DNA of 64,000 nt. Source: Muricoccus harenae (lineage in GTDB: Bacteria > Pseudomonadota > Alphaproteobacteria > Acetobacterales > Acetobacteraceae). The notes under the pieces are model-generated. The model made no database searches. It worked only from the letters and a program-made list of their open reading frames with translations, and had not been told where the DNA came from. The translations under genes and the position numbers were made by a program. The number at the start of each line of letters is the position of its first letter. Position 1 is the stretch's first letter. The stretch lies in NCBI RefSeq assembly GCF_009848505.1, contig NZ_WWDL01000029.1, positions 1 through 64,000 on the forward strand. The letters are read 5' to 3'. Shown here in pieces: positions 35,098 to 43,876 of this stretch.

Positions 35098-35196
35098 GCG
35101 GAACAGGCGCCTTGTGGAATCAGGATTCTCCCCCTCGATATAAGCCCCCGGCAAGGTGAGCCAAGGCCGCCGGCGAAGCACATGGTGGGGAGACGG

Positions 35197-36918
35197 ATGA
35201 ATCAGGACACGGCGCGATGGACCAGCCTGCCCGGCATGATGCTGGGCCTGGCCGCCCGCAACCCCGAACGCCCCATGATCCGGCACTGGGAAGGAACGGG
35301 GCGCAGCGGCGCCTGGAAGCACACCAGCTGGCGGGATTTCGCCCTGGCGGTCGCCAATATCGCCGCCGGCCTCCGCGCCCGGGGCGTCTCCCCCGGGGAC
35401 CGCGTGGCCCTGGTCAGCGACAGCCGGCCGGAGTTCCTGATCGCGGACACCGCGATCATGGCCATCGGGGCGGTGACCGTGCCCACCTACACCACCAATA
35501 CGGTGGCGGATCATGCCCATATCCTGCGCGACAGCGGCGCCCGGACGGCCATCGCTTCCACTGCCAGGCTAGCGGAACGCCTGCGCGAGGCGGCGGGTCC
35601 GGGCGGGCTGGACCTGCTGATCTGCCTTGAGGACGCCCCCGGCACCACCCCCTGGTCCGAACTGGCCGCGACGCCCGGTGACTTGGCCATGCTGGTGGCG
35701 GAGGTGCAGCACATCCCGGAGGGGCGGCTCGCCTGCCTGATCTACACTTCCGGAACCGGTGGCCTGCCCAAGGGGGTAATGCTGCCCCACCGGGCGATGC
35801 TGGCGAACACGGCGGGGGTGCGCCCCTTCATTCGCCGCCTCGGCCTGGAATGGTCCGGCGCCTGCTATCTCTCCTTCCTTCCCCTCTCCCATGCCTATGA
35901 GCATACGGTGGGGTGCTTCCTCTTTCCCGCCTGCGGCATCGAGATTGTCTTTTCCCGCGGCGCCGAGCGCCTGGCGGCCGAATTCCAGGAGGTGGAACCC
36001 TCCCTCGTCACCGCCGTCCCCCGGCTGTTCGAGGTGCTTCGCGCCAGGATCCTGGCGGGGCTGGAAAAGGAGAAGCCCTGGAAACGGAAGCTCTTCGAAC
36101 GCGCCGTCACCCTGGGCCTGCGGAAGATGGACGGCCCGCCGCTGAACTTGCTGGAACGCCTGGAGGATGCCGTGCTGGACCGGCTGGTCCGCGCCAAGGT
36201 CCGGGCCCGCTTCGGGCGCAGGCTGACCGCCATGGTCTCAGGCGGGGCGCGGCTGGACCCCGACCTTTCCGGCTTCTTCCTCGCCCTCGGCGTCACTGTC
36301 CTGCAAGGCTACGGCCAGACGGAGGCCGGCCCTGTCGTCGCCGTGAATCTCCCTTGGGACAACGAGCGCCGCACCGTCGGCGCCCCGGTGGAGGGCGTGG
36401 AGGCCCGCATCGCCGAGGACGGGGAGTTGCTGCTGCGCGGCCCTCTGGTGATGGACGGCTATTGGAACGACCCGGAATCAACCGCCCGCGCCCTCGCCAT
36501 CCCACCCGGCGAGAATACCCCTTGGCTCCATACCGGCGATGTCGGCCGTATCGACGAGGCCGGCCGCATCACCATCACCGATCGTAAGAAGGACTTCATC
36601 AAGACGCTGGGTGGCGACATGGTCAGCCCAGCCCGGATCGAGGGGCTGCTGATGGCCGAGCCCGAGATCCTCCAGGCCGTCGTCGCGGGCGAAGGCAAGT
36701 CCAGCATCATCGCGCTGGTCGTGCCGGCCGAGGGGGCCAAAGCGGAAAGCGCGATCCAGCGGGTGAACGGAAAACTCTCCGGCACCGAGCGGATTCGCCG
36801 CTGGTCCGCGGTCGATCCTTTCACGGTGGAGAACGGCACGCTCACACCCACCATGAAGGTAAAGCGCCGGATCGTGCTGGAACGCCATGCGGGGACGATC
36901 GACAAACTCTATTCCTGA
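35197..36918 (+). CDS. AMP-dependent synthetase, probable long-chain acyl-CoA ligase
   Basis: A 573-residue ANL-superfamily enzyme. The P-loop YTSGTGGLPKGVMLPHRAML (~182-201), QGYGQTEAGPVV, the WLHTGDVGRIDEAGRITITD hinge region (in part) and DRKKDFIKTLGGD are intact, with the C-terminal catalytic Lys in LTPTMKVKRR. The length and FLPLSHAYEHT match long-chain fatty-acyl-CoA ligases (FadD15-like). It activates a fatty acid by adenylation, then forms a CoA thioester. ATG at 35197 has GGGGAG just upstream. A LivK-like receptor follows after 73 nt. Confidence 0.92.
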   Translation: MNQDTARWTSLPGMMLGLAARNPERPMIRHWEGTGRSGAWKHTSWRDFALAVANIAAGLRARGVSPGDRVALVSDSRPEFLIADTAIMAIGAVTVPTYTTNTVADHAHILRDSGARTAIASTARLAERLREAAGPGGLDLLICLEDAPGTTPWSELAATPGDLAMLVAEVQHIPEGRLACLIYTSGTGGLPKGVMLPHRAMLANTAGVRPFIRRLGLEWSGACYLSFLPLSHAYEHTVGCFLFPACGIEIVFSRGAERLAAEFQEVEPSLVTAVPRLFEVLRARILAGLEKEKPWKRKLFERAVTLGLRKMDGPPLNLLERLEDAVLDRLVRAKVRARFGRRLTAMVSGGARLDPDLSGFFLALGVTVLQGYGQTEAGPVVAVNLPWDNERRTVGAPVEGVEARIAEDGELLLRGPLVMDGYWNDPESTARALAIPPGENTPWLHTGDVGRIDEAGRITITDRKKDFIKTLGGDMVSPARIEGLLMAEPEILQAVVAGEGKSSIIALVVPAEGAKAESAIQRVNGKLSGTERIRRWSAVDPFTVENGTLTPTMKVKRRIVLERHAGTIDKLYS

Positions 36919-36991
36919 GATCGTTGGCGGTGCCCTTGCTTCTTGCCGGCAGGACGTGAAGCCTCGCGTGCAAGCAGAGGCCGGGGCGGAC

Positions 36992-38110
36992 ATGACGAAG
37001 CGGCGTGGATTGATCGGCGCGGGGATGGCACTGGCCACCCTGCTGGGTGCTATGGGCGCGGCGCGGGCGCAGGGCGGCGAGATCCGCATCGCCATGGCCG
37101 GCCCCCTTACGGGGGACCAGGCGACCATCGGCGAGCAGATGCGCCGTGGCGCGGAGATGGCCGTGGCGGACCTCAACGCCGCCGGCGGCGTGCTCGGCCG
37201 CAGGATCGTCCTGACGATGGAGGATGATGCCTGCGACCCCCGGCAGGCCGTTGCCGTCGCGAACCGCATCGTCGCGCGCAATGTCGCCTTCGTGGTGGGC
37301 CATTACTGCTCCGCCACCTCGATCGCGGCGTCCGATGTCTATGCGGACGCCGGCATTCCGCAGGTCTCGCCGGGCTCCACCAATCCCCGCTACACGGAGC
37401 GCGGCCTTGGCAACGTCTTCCGCGTCTGCGGGCGCGACGACCAGCAGGCAGCCGTCGCCGCCGAATATGTCGCGCGGCGCTTCCCCGGTCAGGCTGTGGG
37501 CATCACCAACGACCTCACCTCCCCCGGCGTGACACTGGGCGACGTATTCCAGGCCAGCCTCAACCGCGCCGGATTGCGCGAAGCGATGCGCGCGCAGATC
37601 ACCAAGGGCGAGACCGATTTCAACGCCGTGGTCACCCGGCTGAAATCCGCCAATGTGCGCGTGCTTTACCATGCCGCCTATCACCGTGAGGCCGCGCTGC
37701 TGCTCCGCCAGGCAAAGGAGCAGGGGCTGGATCTCCGGCTCATCTCCAATGACGACCTGAACGTCCGCGACTTCTGGAACATCGTCGGCGATGTGGGCGA
37801 AGGCAGCCTCTTCACCTTCGAGGCCGATCCGCGCCGCATTCCGGCCGGCGCCGAAGTGGCGAAGCGCTTCGAGGCCGCCGGCTACGATCCAAGCGGCTAC
37901 ACCCTCTACAGCTACGCCGCCGTGCAGATCTTCGCCCAGGCCGCCGCCGCCGCGAATGCGCCTCAACCCGGCCGGATCCTGGCGGCGATGAAGGGGCGTG
38001 AATTCGCCACCGCCCTCGGCCCGATCCGCTTCGATGCGAAGGGAGACCGCGAGGGCGCGGCCTACCGCGTTTATGCCTGGCGCAACGGCAGCCACGCCGA
38101 GGCGGAATAG
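36992..38110 (+). CDS. Branched-chain amino-acid-type ABC transporter binding protein (LivK-like)
   Basis: A 372-residue periplasmic binding protein. A signal peptide (MTKRRGLIGAGMALATLLGAMGAARAQ) precedes IRIAMAGPLTGDQATIGEQM and AVADLNAAGGVLGRRI, the LivK opening, and VVGHYCSATSIAASDVYADA, the ligand-site region. ATG at 36992 is used. No livHMGF permease is in the window; such orphan receptors usually serve a permease elsewhere. The ligand is not predictable: LivK-like proteins also bind aromatics and amides. A strong hairpin follows. Confidence 0.9.
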   Translation: MTKRRGLIGAGMALATLLGAMGAARAQGGEIRIAMAGPLTGDQATIGEQMRRGAEMAVADLNAAGGVLGRRIVLTMEDDACDPRQAVAVANRIVARNVAFVVGHYCSATSIAASDVYADAGIPQVSPGSTNPRYTERGLGNVFRVCGRDDQQAAVAAEYVARRFPGQAVGITNDLTSPGVTLGDVFQASLNRAGLREAMRAQITKGETDFNAVVTRLKSANVRVLYHAAYHREAALLLRQAKEQGLDLRLISNDDLNVRDFWNIVGDVGEGSLFTFEADPRRIPAGAEVAKRFEAAGYDPSGYTLYSYAAVQIFAQAAAAANAPQPGRILAAMKGREFATALGPIRFDAKGDREGAAYRVYAWRNGSHAEAE

Positions 38111-38117
38111 GCGCAGA

Positions 38118-38149
38118 GAGGCGCCGCCCACCCGTATGGGCGGTGCCTC
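38118..38149. terminator. Hairpin between convergent livK-like gene and gapR
   Basis: A 13-bp stem GAGGCGCCGCCCA/TGGGCGGTGCCTC (one G-T pair) with a 6-nt loop starts 7 nt past the livK-like stop. Confidence 0.7.
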
Positions 38150-38245
38150 AACTGGTCACGCGCAGGACATGCGCGATCCCCGCGGCGCACCCCACCCTGC
38201 GGAGCGACCGCGGATCGGCCCCGGCCTCGGCCAGGGCTCTTCACC

Positions 38246-38557
38246 TCACATGCCGAGGGCGCGGCGGTAGAGGTCGAGCAGCGTCTCCTGCTCCTCCACC
38301 TCGGCCGGCTCCTGCTTGCGGATGCGGATGATCTGGCGGATCACCTTCACCTCGAAGCCCGCGGATTTCGCTTCCGCGAAGATGTCCTTGATGTCGTCGG
38401 CGAGAGCCTTGCGCTCTTCCTCCAGACGCTCCACCCGTTCAATAATCGAGCGGAGTCGATCCGCCGCGATACCGCCAACGTCGGGATCCGGATCGGCCTC
38501 CTGCCTCGCGCGGCTCTCCGCTGCCTCATCCGTGATGTCGAAGGGTACGTCAGACAT
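38246..38557 (-). CDS. gapR: GapR-family nucleoid-associated protein (DUF2312)
   Basis: A 103-residue DUF2312 protein. The coiled-coil core VGGIAADRLRSIIERVERLE, EEERKALADDIKDIFAEAKS and the C-terminal ETLLDLYRRALGM match GapR. In Caulobacter, GapR is a tetrameric clamp that tracks overtwisted, AT-rich DNA ahead of RNA polymerase and stimulates topoisomerases. The N-terminus (MSDVPFDITDEAAESRARQE) is an acidic extension of about 28 residues, longer than in Caulobacter. ATG at 38555-38557. It is monocistronic, convergent with the LivK-like gene. Confidence 0.93.
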   Translation of the reverse strand: MSDVPFDITDEAAESRARQEADPDPDVGGIAADRLRSIIERVERLEEERKALADDIKDIFAEAKSAGFEVKVIRQIIRIRKQEPAEVEEQETLLDLYRRALGM

Positions 38558-38952
38558 ATGACTCTCGATTGTTCTGCTCGGGATTGAGGGGGCGGATCGG
38601 GGAGGCGGCGAGTGTACGTCCAGAGACGATCCGTGTCTCAGAGGTCGCCGCGAAAAATGCCGATTTCCTGTAGGCCGTTGTATTCAGAGGGCAAGTTCCA
38701 GCCGAGCCGCGTGGGGGACACTGGCGGTCGCGGCCAGCGCGATACCGCCGATATCGGTGTCCTGCTCCTGAACCTCCCCCTGGATTTCAGTCTCGGCCAT
38801 GGTCGCACCCCCACGCGAAGGGGCGGGTCTTACCCGCCTGCCCTCCCCGCCTCAATGGGGTCCTGTTGGACCGCCATGCCGATGTGGCCCGGAAAAGGGG
38901 CGACGTAGCTCCATGATCGATGGATCATGCCGCCGCCGCAACGGAGAGGGGT
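38558..38952. other. Intergenic region upstream of gapR with possible coding remnants
   Basis: No confident gene. On the minus strand a 38-codon frame (38684-38800) reads MAETEIQGEVQEQDTDIGGIA then LAATASVPHAARLELAL; its QEQDTDIGGIA resembles the QEADPDPDVGGIA start of the neighbouring gapR. In another minus frame, 38646-38725 reads TRLGWNLPSEYNGLQEIGIF then RGDL and stop, an AT-richer piece that looks like a protein C-terminus. These may be decayed fragments. The gapR promoter is presumably near 38560-38620. Confidence 0.35.
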
Positions 38953-39213
38953 ATGCACACGCTCACAATCATCATGGCTGGACTGGTGCTTCTCGGCCTG
39001 TTCCTCGTCGGCGGCTACCTGTCCAATGGCGCGGTGAGCACGGCGGCACGGATCTTCATCCCGGTCTGGCTGGTCGCGTCCCTCGTCAACCTTTGGATCG
39101 GCGTCAGCAGTGCGGGCTACAGCGTGCAGGAGGAGTTGCCGATCCTGCTCGTCGTCTTCGGCACCCCGGCGGCCTGCGCCGCCGCGGTGGCTTGGCGCGT
39201 CGGCCGGGGTTGA
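38953..39213 (+). CDS. Small membrane protein
   Basis: An 86-residue protein with three hydrophobic helices: MHTLTIIMAGLVLLGLFLVG, AARIFIPVWLVASLVNLWIG and ILLVVFGTPAACAAAVAWRV. It is an inner-membrane protein of unknown function. ATG at 38953 is preceded by GGAGAGGGGT. It stands alone, convergent with the EI24-domain gene. The family could not be named from sequence. Confidence 0.7.
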   Translation: MHTLTIIMAGLVLLGLFLVGGYLSNGAVSTAARIFIPVWLVASLVNLWIGVSSAGYSVQEELPILLVVFGTPAACAAAVAWRVGRG

Positions 39214-39226
39214 GGCTGGCCAGGCG

Positions 39227-39904
39227 CTATCGCACCGGCCCGTCGGCCCCGCGATGCAGCAAATGCGTCATCGCTGCCGTTCCCAGCACCGGCACAAGCA
39301 GGTTGACGAATGGCACCAGCGCCATGGCAGCCAGTATCGCCCCCAAGGTGAAGACGGAGAATTCCCGCCGCTTGCGAAGGACCCGCGCCTCGGCGACCGA
39401 CATGCGCCGCTGCGCCACACCCTCGAACAGCCCGTGGCCCAGGGAAATGGCAGCCAGGAACCACAGCAGCACGCCGCCCACCAGCGGCAGCAGCAGCGCC
39501 ACCGGCAGCAGCACGAGGTTCAGCCCCAGCACCTTCAGCGCCAGGGTGATGTTGAACACGCCCTGCGCCGCCAGCGAGGCCCCGCGCGGCGCCGGTAGGC
39601 CGGGATAGTGCCGTGCCTCCACCGCCGCCGCCGTCTCGTCCAGGAACAGCCCGGCGATCGCCAGGGCGAAGGGCACGAAGAGCCAGAAGGCAGCGAAAAG
39701 CCCTGCGACGCCGCCCAGCACCCCGGCCGCCGCCGCCAGCCAGCCGGTTCCGCCCGCTAGCGAAACCACCGCCCAGTCAGCGAGGGCAATCAGCACGCCG
39801 AGTGCCAGGACCGCACCCAGCACGCCTTTCAGCAATGGGCCGCGGAAGCCCCGGTCGAAGACCTGGTCGAAGGGCATGACCAGGCTCGCGATCACCGCCG
39901 ACAC
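39227..39904 (-). CDS. EI24-domain (CysZ-like) membrane protein
   Basis: A 225-residue inner-membrane protein with about four to five hydrophobic regions. FRGPLLKGVLGAVLALGV, LFLDETAAAVEARHYPGLP and the basic KRREFSVFTLGAILAAMALVP are typical of the EI24/CysZ domain. CysZ imports sulfate, but most EI24 proteins are uncharacterised. The start is taken as GTG at 39904, 6 nt after the DUF1244 stop; ATG at 39877 (MPFDQVF) is the alternative. It forms a pair with the DUF1244 gene. Confidence 0.8.
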   Translation of the reverse strand: MSAVIASLVMPFDQVFDRGFRGPLLKGVLGAVLALGVLIALADWAVVSLAGGTGWLAAAAGVLGGVAGLFAAFWLFVPFALAIAGLFLDETAAAVEARHYPGLPAPRGASLAAQGVFNITLALKVLGLNLVLLPVALLLPLVGGVLLWFLAAISLGHGLFEGVAQRRMSVAEARVLRKRREFSVFTLGAILAAMALVPFVNLLVPVLGTAAMTHLLHRGADGPVR

Positions 39905-39910
39905 CCGCGC

Positions 39911-40228
39911 TCAGTGCCCCGGATTGTTCACGGCGAAGGCCGCCTTCTGCTCCGGCGTCGCCTCGCGCTGGTTCTTCGCCTGCCATTCCTTGTACGGCAT
40001 GCCGTAGATGATCTCGCGTGCCTGCGCATCGGGCAGCGCGATGCCCTGCGCCTCCGCGGCCTCGCGGTACCAGCGGCTGAGGCAGTTCCGGCAGAAGCCG
40101 GCCAGGTTCATCATGTCGATGTTCTGCACGTCACTGCGCTCGCGCAGATGCTGCACCAGGCGGCGGAAAGCCGCTGCCTCCAACTCCGTGCGGGTCTTGT
40201 CGTCGATGTCGCCCATGGGCTCCGTCAT
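39911..40228 (-). CDS. DUF1244 family protein
   Basis: A 105-residue protein with the DUF1244 core VQNIDMMNLAGFCRNCLSRW followed by YREAAEAQGI, REIIYGMPYKEWQAKNQ and a C-terminal tail. The FCRNCLS Cys pair is the family mark and could bind a metal. It is cytoplasmic and of unknown function. ATG at 40226-40228 has GAGGA 7 nt upstream. It is followed by the EI24-domain gene with a 6-nt gap, so they are likely cotranscribed. Confidence 0.88.
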   Translation of the reverse strand: MTEPMGDIDDKTRTELEAAAFRRLVQHLRERSDVQNIDMMNLAGFCRNCLSRWYREAAEAQGIALPDAQAREIIYGMPYKEWQAKNQREATPEQKAAFAVNNPGH

Positions 40229-40306
40229 CAGATCGTCCTCACCTCGTGGCGAAGATGGGGGCAGCGGAGCGGCCGCGCCATCCCCCCGCCCCGCCACCAA
40301 TGGCCG

Positions 40307-40759
40307 TCAGTCCTGGCCGCTCCCATCGGCTCCGGCGAGCCCCTCCTCGCGGGTGCCCGGATAGGCCGGCAGGCCATCCGCGAAGCGCATCCATGGCAGC
40401 CGGCGCGCGGTGCGCGTGTGGTCCGCGGGCGGCACGCGCCCGGGTTCGTCCAGGCTGGCCGTCGTCACGTCGATCTCGCCTGGAAGGTCATGCGCCTGGA
40501 AGGTGAGCGAGGCTCCGCAATCGGCACAAAACCCCCGCTCCGCCCGGGCGCTGGAGGCGTAGAGGCGCATCTCGCCCGCAATGACGCGGAACCCATCCCG
40601 CTCCACGCTGAACCAGGCGACGCAGGGCGCGCCGGCCACGCGCCGGCAATCGGCGCAATGGCAGATCGTCGGGTTGAAGGTCCGGCCCCCCGCCTCGTAG
40701 CGGACCTTTCCACAATGGCATCTCCCTGCCAGAGGGGATTCCGAAGCCGTGTCTTCCAT
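40307..40759 (-). CDS. GFA-family (CENP-V/GFA domain) zinc protein
   Basis: A 150-residue protein of the GFA fold, named after the glutathione-dependent formaldehyde-activating enzyme. Seven Cys residues sit in the two zinc sites: GRCHCGKVRYE, ICHCADCRR and GFCADCGASLTF. Most GFA proteins of this size have no known substrate; a role in detoxifying an aldehyde-glutathione adduct is possible but unproven. ATG at 40757-40759 is used because it begins just before the first zinc motif. Confidence 0.88.
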   Translation of the reverse strand: MEDTASESPLAGRCHCGKVRYEAGGRTFNPTICHCADCRRVAGAPCVAWFSVERDGFRVIAGEMRLYASSARAERGFCADCGASLTFQAHDLPGEIDVTTASLDEPGRVPPADHTRTARRLPWMRFADGLPAYPGTREEGLAGADGSGQD

Positions 40760-40868
40760 CGCCGTCGCCCTCCCCGAAAGCCGGGAGACTGTCACCGCCC
40801 GGCCGGGTGAAGAACCCTACAACTGCGGCGCGCTTGCCGGGGAGTGCCGGCTGCTCCCCATGCGAGGC

Positions 40869-41846
40869 TCAGTCCGCGTAGACGCCCGCGGACTGGATGA
40901 TCGGCCGCCACCGCGCCACTTCCGCTGTCAGGTGCCGCCGATGCGCGGCCGGCGTCGCCTGCTCTGCCGAGGCAACCTCCGTCACCAGATCAGCGAAGCG
41001 CGCCCGCAGCCGCTCCTCGCGCAGCGCGGCGCGGATGGCGGTGGCGAGCCGCTCCTGCACCGCCTCCGGCGTGCCCGCCGGCGCATAGACGCCGTGCCAG
41101 GTGCTCATCGAGATGCCAGGCGCGCCGGCCTCGGCCGTGGTGGGCAGGTTCAGCCCCTCCACTCGCCGGTCCAGCGTCACCGCATAGGCCTTGATGCGAT
41201 TGTCTCGGATGAAGGGCGCAGTGTTGGTCGCTTGGTCGCAGAACACGTCGATGCGCCCGGCCATCATCTCCTGAAGCGCCGGGGCCGAGCCGCGGAAGAC
41301 GACGGTGGTGAGGGGCGTGCCCGCCGCCTGCTGCACCAACATGCCGCAGAGCTGGTTCGCGCCGCCCAGGCCGGAATGCGCGAGGTTGAGCTTGTCGCCC
41401 TGCGCCTTCAGCGCGGCGATGAAGCTCGGTAGGTCCGTTGCCGGAAAGTCGGGCCGCGCGACGATCGTCATGGCCGCATCGGAAACCAGCCCCAGCGGCG
41501 CGAAGGAGGTCTCCACGTTGTAAGGAAGCTGGCGATAGAGCGTGGCTGCCGTTGCATGGCCGATATGGTGCACCAACAGCGAATAGCCATCCGGCCGCGC
41601 CTGCGCCACGCGGGCGGCCGCGATGGTGCCGCCCGCGCCGGTGATGTTCTCCACCACGACCGGCTGGCCGAGATCCTTCGCCATCCCCTCGGCCACGAGC
41701 CGCGCGATTACATCGGTCGGCCCGCCCGCCGCGAAGGGCACGGTGACGGTGATCGGCCGGTTCGGGAATTGCTGCGCCAGCGCGGGCGCCGCCAGCGGGG
41801 CGAGAACGGAGGCCGCGAGAATCGCGCGGCGGAACAGCTTGCTCAT
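40869..41846 (-). CDS. Bug-family substrate-binding protein of the tartrate cluster
   Basis: A 325-residue TctC/Bug receptor: signal peptide FRRAILAASVLAPLAAPALAQ, then FPNRPITVTVPFAAGGPTDV, VVENITGAGGTIAAARVAQA and a typical C-terminal RWRPIIQSAGV. AGGAGG sits 8 nt before ATG 41846. It lies 38 nt behind the tartrate dehydrogenase on the same strand, so tartrate, malate or a related hydroxy-acid is a likely ligand (inferred). No TctAB genes are nearby. Confidence 0.92.
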   Translation of the reverse strand: MSKLFRRAILAASVLAPLAAPALAQQFPNRPITVTVPFAAGGPTDVIARLVAEGMAKDLGQPVVVENITGAGGTIAAARVAQARPDGYSLLVHHIGHATAATLYRQLPYNVETSFAPLGLVSDAAMTIVARPDFPATDLPSFIAALKAQGDKLNLAHSGLGGANQLCGMLVQQAAGTPLTTVVFRGSAPALQEMMAGRIDVFCDQATNTAPFIRDNRIKAYAVTLDRRVEGLNLPTTAEAGAPGISMSTWHGVYAPAGTPEAVQERLATAIRAALREERLRARFADLVTEVASAEQATPAAHRRHLTAEVARWRPIIQSAGVYAD

Positions 41847-41884
41847 GGAAATTTCCTCCTTTGTTGATTCACTCTGGCACAGGA

Positions 41885-42973
41885 TCAGGCTGGCGCATTG
41901 GCGCCTTCGATCGCGGCGATCACAGCCCGGGTCACCGTCTCGGTATCCGCGGTGCCGCCCAGATCGGCCGTGAACACGCCATCGGCGCACACGCGCTCCA
42001 CCGCCGCCATCAGCGCCTTGGCCGCGGCCGCCTCGCCGAGCTGCTCCAACATCATCGCGCCGGTCCAGAAGGTCGCGACCGGATTGGCGATGCCCTTGCC
42101 CATGATGTCGAAGGCCGATCCATGGATCGGCTCGAACATGGAGGGTGCGCGGCGGGAGGGATCGAGATTGGCCGTCGGCGCCACGCCGAGCGAACCCGCG
42201 ACCGCCCCGGCGAGGTCCGACAGGATGTCGGCATGCAGGTTGGTCGCGACCACCGTGTCGATGCTGGCCGGCTTGCGCACCATGCGCGCGGCCATCGCAT
42301 CCACCAGCTCCTTCTCCCAGGTCACGTCGGGATAGTTCTTCGCGATCTCGGCCGCGATGTCGTCCCACATCACCATCCCGTGGCGCTGCGCGTTGGACTT
42401 GGTCACCACGGTCAGCAGCTTGCGCGGACGGCTGCGGGCGATGTCGAAGGCGACCCGCATGATCCGCTCCACGCCGGCGCGGGTGAAGATGGAAGTCTCG
42501 GTCGCCACCTCCTCGGGGTGTCCGCGATGGGCGCGGCCGCCATGACCGGCATATTCGCCCTCCGAGTTCTCGCGCACGATCACCCAGTCGATATCACCCG
42601 GCTCCACCGAGCGCAGCGGGCTGGTCAAGCCTGGCAGCACGCGCGTCGGGCGGATGTTCGCGTATTGGTCGAAGCCCTGGCAGATCTTCAGGCGCAGGCC
42701 CCAGAGGGTGACGCTGTCGGGAAGGTTCGGATCGCCCACGGCGCCGAAATAGATCGCGTCGAATTTGCGCAGCGTCTCCAGCCCGTCCTCGGGCATCATC
42801 TCGCCCTTCTCGCGGTAGTAATCGCTGCCCCAGGGCAGGGTCTCGACATCGAGGCTGAAGCCGCCGTTGCGCTGAGCCAGCGCCTCCAGCACCCGAAGCC
42901 CGGCGGGAATGACTTCCTTGCCGATCCCGTCGGCGGGGATGGCGGCGATACGGTGGATGCGCTTGGCGGGCAT
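41885..42973 (-). CDS. ttuC: Tartrate dehydrogenase/decarboxylase or D-malate dehydrogenase
   Basis: A 362-residue beta-decarboxylating dehydrogenase of the isocitrate/isopropylmalate family. IAAIPADGIGKEVIPAGLRV is the tartrate/D-malate branch opening. FGAVGDPNLPDSVTLWGLRL then KICQGFDQYANIRPTRVLPG, VIVRENSEGEYAGHGGR and the metal-site DILSDLAGAVAGSLGVAPTA are intact. It oxidises (+)- or meso-tartrate, or D-malate, with NAD+ and Mn2+. The divergent GntR regulator, the downstream Bug receptor, and the glycerate kinase and pyruvate kinase beyond the regulator favour the tartrate (TtuC) reading, because tartrate decarboxylation gives D-glycerate. Confidence 0.9.
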   Translation of the reverse strand: MPAKRIHRIAAIPADGIGKEVIPAGLRVLEALAQRNGGFSLDVETLPWGSDYYREKGEMMPEDGLETLRKFDAIYFGAVGDPNLPDSVTLWGLRLKICQGFDQYANIRPTRVLPGLTSPLRSVEPGDIDWVIVRENSEGEYAGHGGRAHRGHPEEVATETSIFTRAGVERIMRVAFDIARSRPRKLLTVVTKSNAQRHGMVMWDDIAAEIAKNYPDVTWEKELVDAMAARMVRKPASIDTVVATNLHADILSDLAGAVAGSLGVAPTANLDPSRRAPSMFEPIHGSAFDIMGKGIANPVATFWTGAMMLEQLGEAAAAKALMAAVERVCADGVFTADLGGTADTETVTRAVIAAIEGANAPA

Positions 42974-43032
42974 GGTCAATGAATGATCCCTGTCTGGAGA
43001 GAGGCCTGTTGGAAAACCGGGCGGCGGCTGGC

Positions 43033-43749
43033 ATGGCAGTGCCGATGAAGGATGACCGCACCGGCCAGCCCCCCGCCCCTGCCGCGCCCCGCGCGAGCCT
43101 GGGCGAATCCGCCTATCGCGCGCTCCGCGCGCAGATCCTGGAAATGACCCTGCCCCCCGGCCATCAGGCGACGGAGGGCGACCTGGCGGCGCAACTCGGC
43201 ATGAGCCGCACGCCGGTGCATGAGGCGGTGCTGCGCCTGCAGGCGGAAGGCTTCCTGGAGGTCCAGCCGCGGCGCGGCATCCGTGTCCTGCCGATCGATC
43301 CCACCGGCATGGCCGAAACCTATGAGGTGCTGATTGCCCTTGAGGGCGCCGCCGCCGCCCGCCTCGCCACCAAGCGGGACGAAGCCGCCATCGACACCAT
43401 GGCCCGTGCCACCGAGGCGATGCGCGAGGCACTGGCGCGCGGCGACCGCCATGCCTGGGCCGCGGCGGACGACCGTTTCCACCGGACCCTCGTGCAGAAT
43501 TGCGGAAATGCCCGGCTGGCACGCATGGCGCAGGAAGCGGCCGATCTGGCACAGCGCGCCCGCCTCGCCACCGCGGCGCTCCGTCCGGAGCCCGCGGGCT
43601 CGGCCGAGGAGCACGCCCGCATCCTTGACGCCCTGCGGCTGGGCGATGCCGAGGCCGCCCGGGCTGCCCTCTCGGCGCACCGGCAGCGTGCGAGCGCGGA
43701 GATCCTCCGCACCCTTTCCCTGCCCCTCATGCGCCTCGGCGGCCATTGA
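43033..43749 (+). CDS. GntR-family transcription regulator (FadR/FCD type)
   Basis: A regulator of ~238 residues. A winged helix-turn-helix (ALRAQILEMTLPPGHQATEGDLAAQLGMSRTPVHEAVLRLQAEG read in parts) is followed by an FCD all-helical ligand domain with metal-binding His and Asp positions (AADDRFHRTLVQNCGN, EEHARILDALRLGD). The ATG at 43033 leaves a 59-nt divergent promoter region with ttuC; an ATG at 42979 would leave only 5 nt and 43045 is also possible. It probably responds to tartrate or a breakdown product and controls the divergent ttuC-Bug genes. No clear palindrome was found in the gap. Confidence 0.88.
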   Translation: MAVPMKDDRTGQPPAPAAPRASLGESAYRALRAQILEMTLPPGHQATEGDLAAQLGMSRTPVHEAVLRLQAEGFLEVQPRRGIRVLPIDPTGMAETYEVLIALEGAAAARLATKRDEAAIDTMARATEAMREALARGDRHAWAAADDRFHRTLVQNCGNARLARMAQEAADLAQRARLATAALRPEPAGSAEEHARILDALRLGDAEAARAALSAHRQRASAEILRTLSLPLMRLGGH

Positions 43750-43876
43750 GCCCATGGACCATTTCCTCACCGGCCCCGTTCTTCCATACCACCATCCATG
43801 CCACAAGCCCGGATGCGGTCGGCCGGGCTTGCTCCCGTGCCGCCCTCGGTGATGATGCGCGCGGCAGGAGGCCGAA

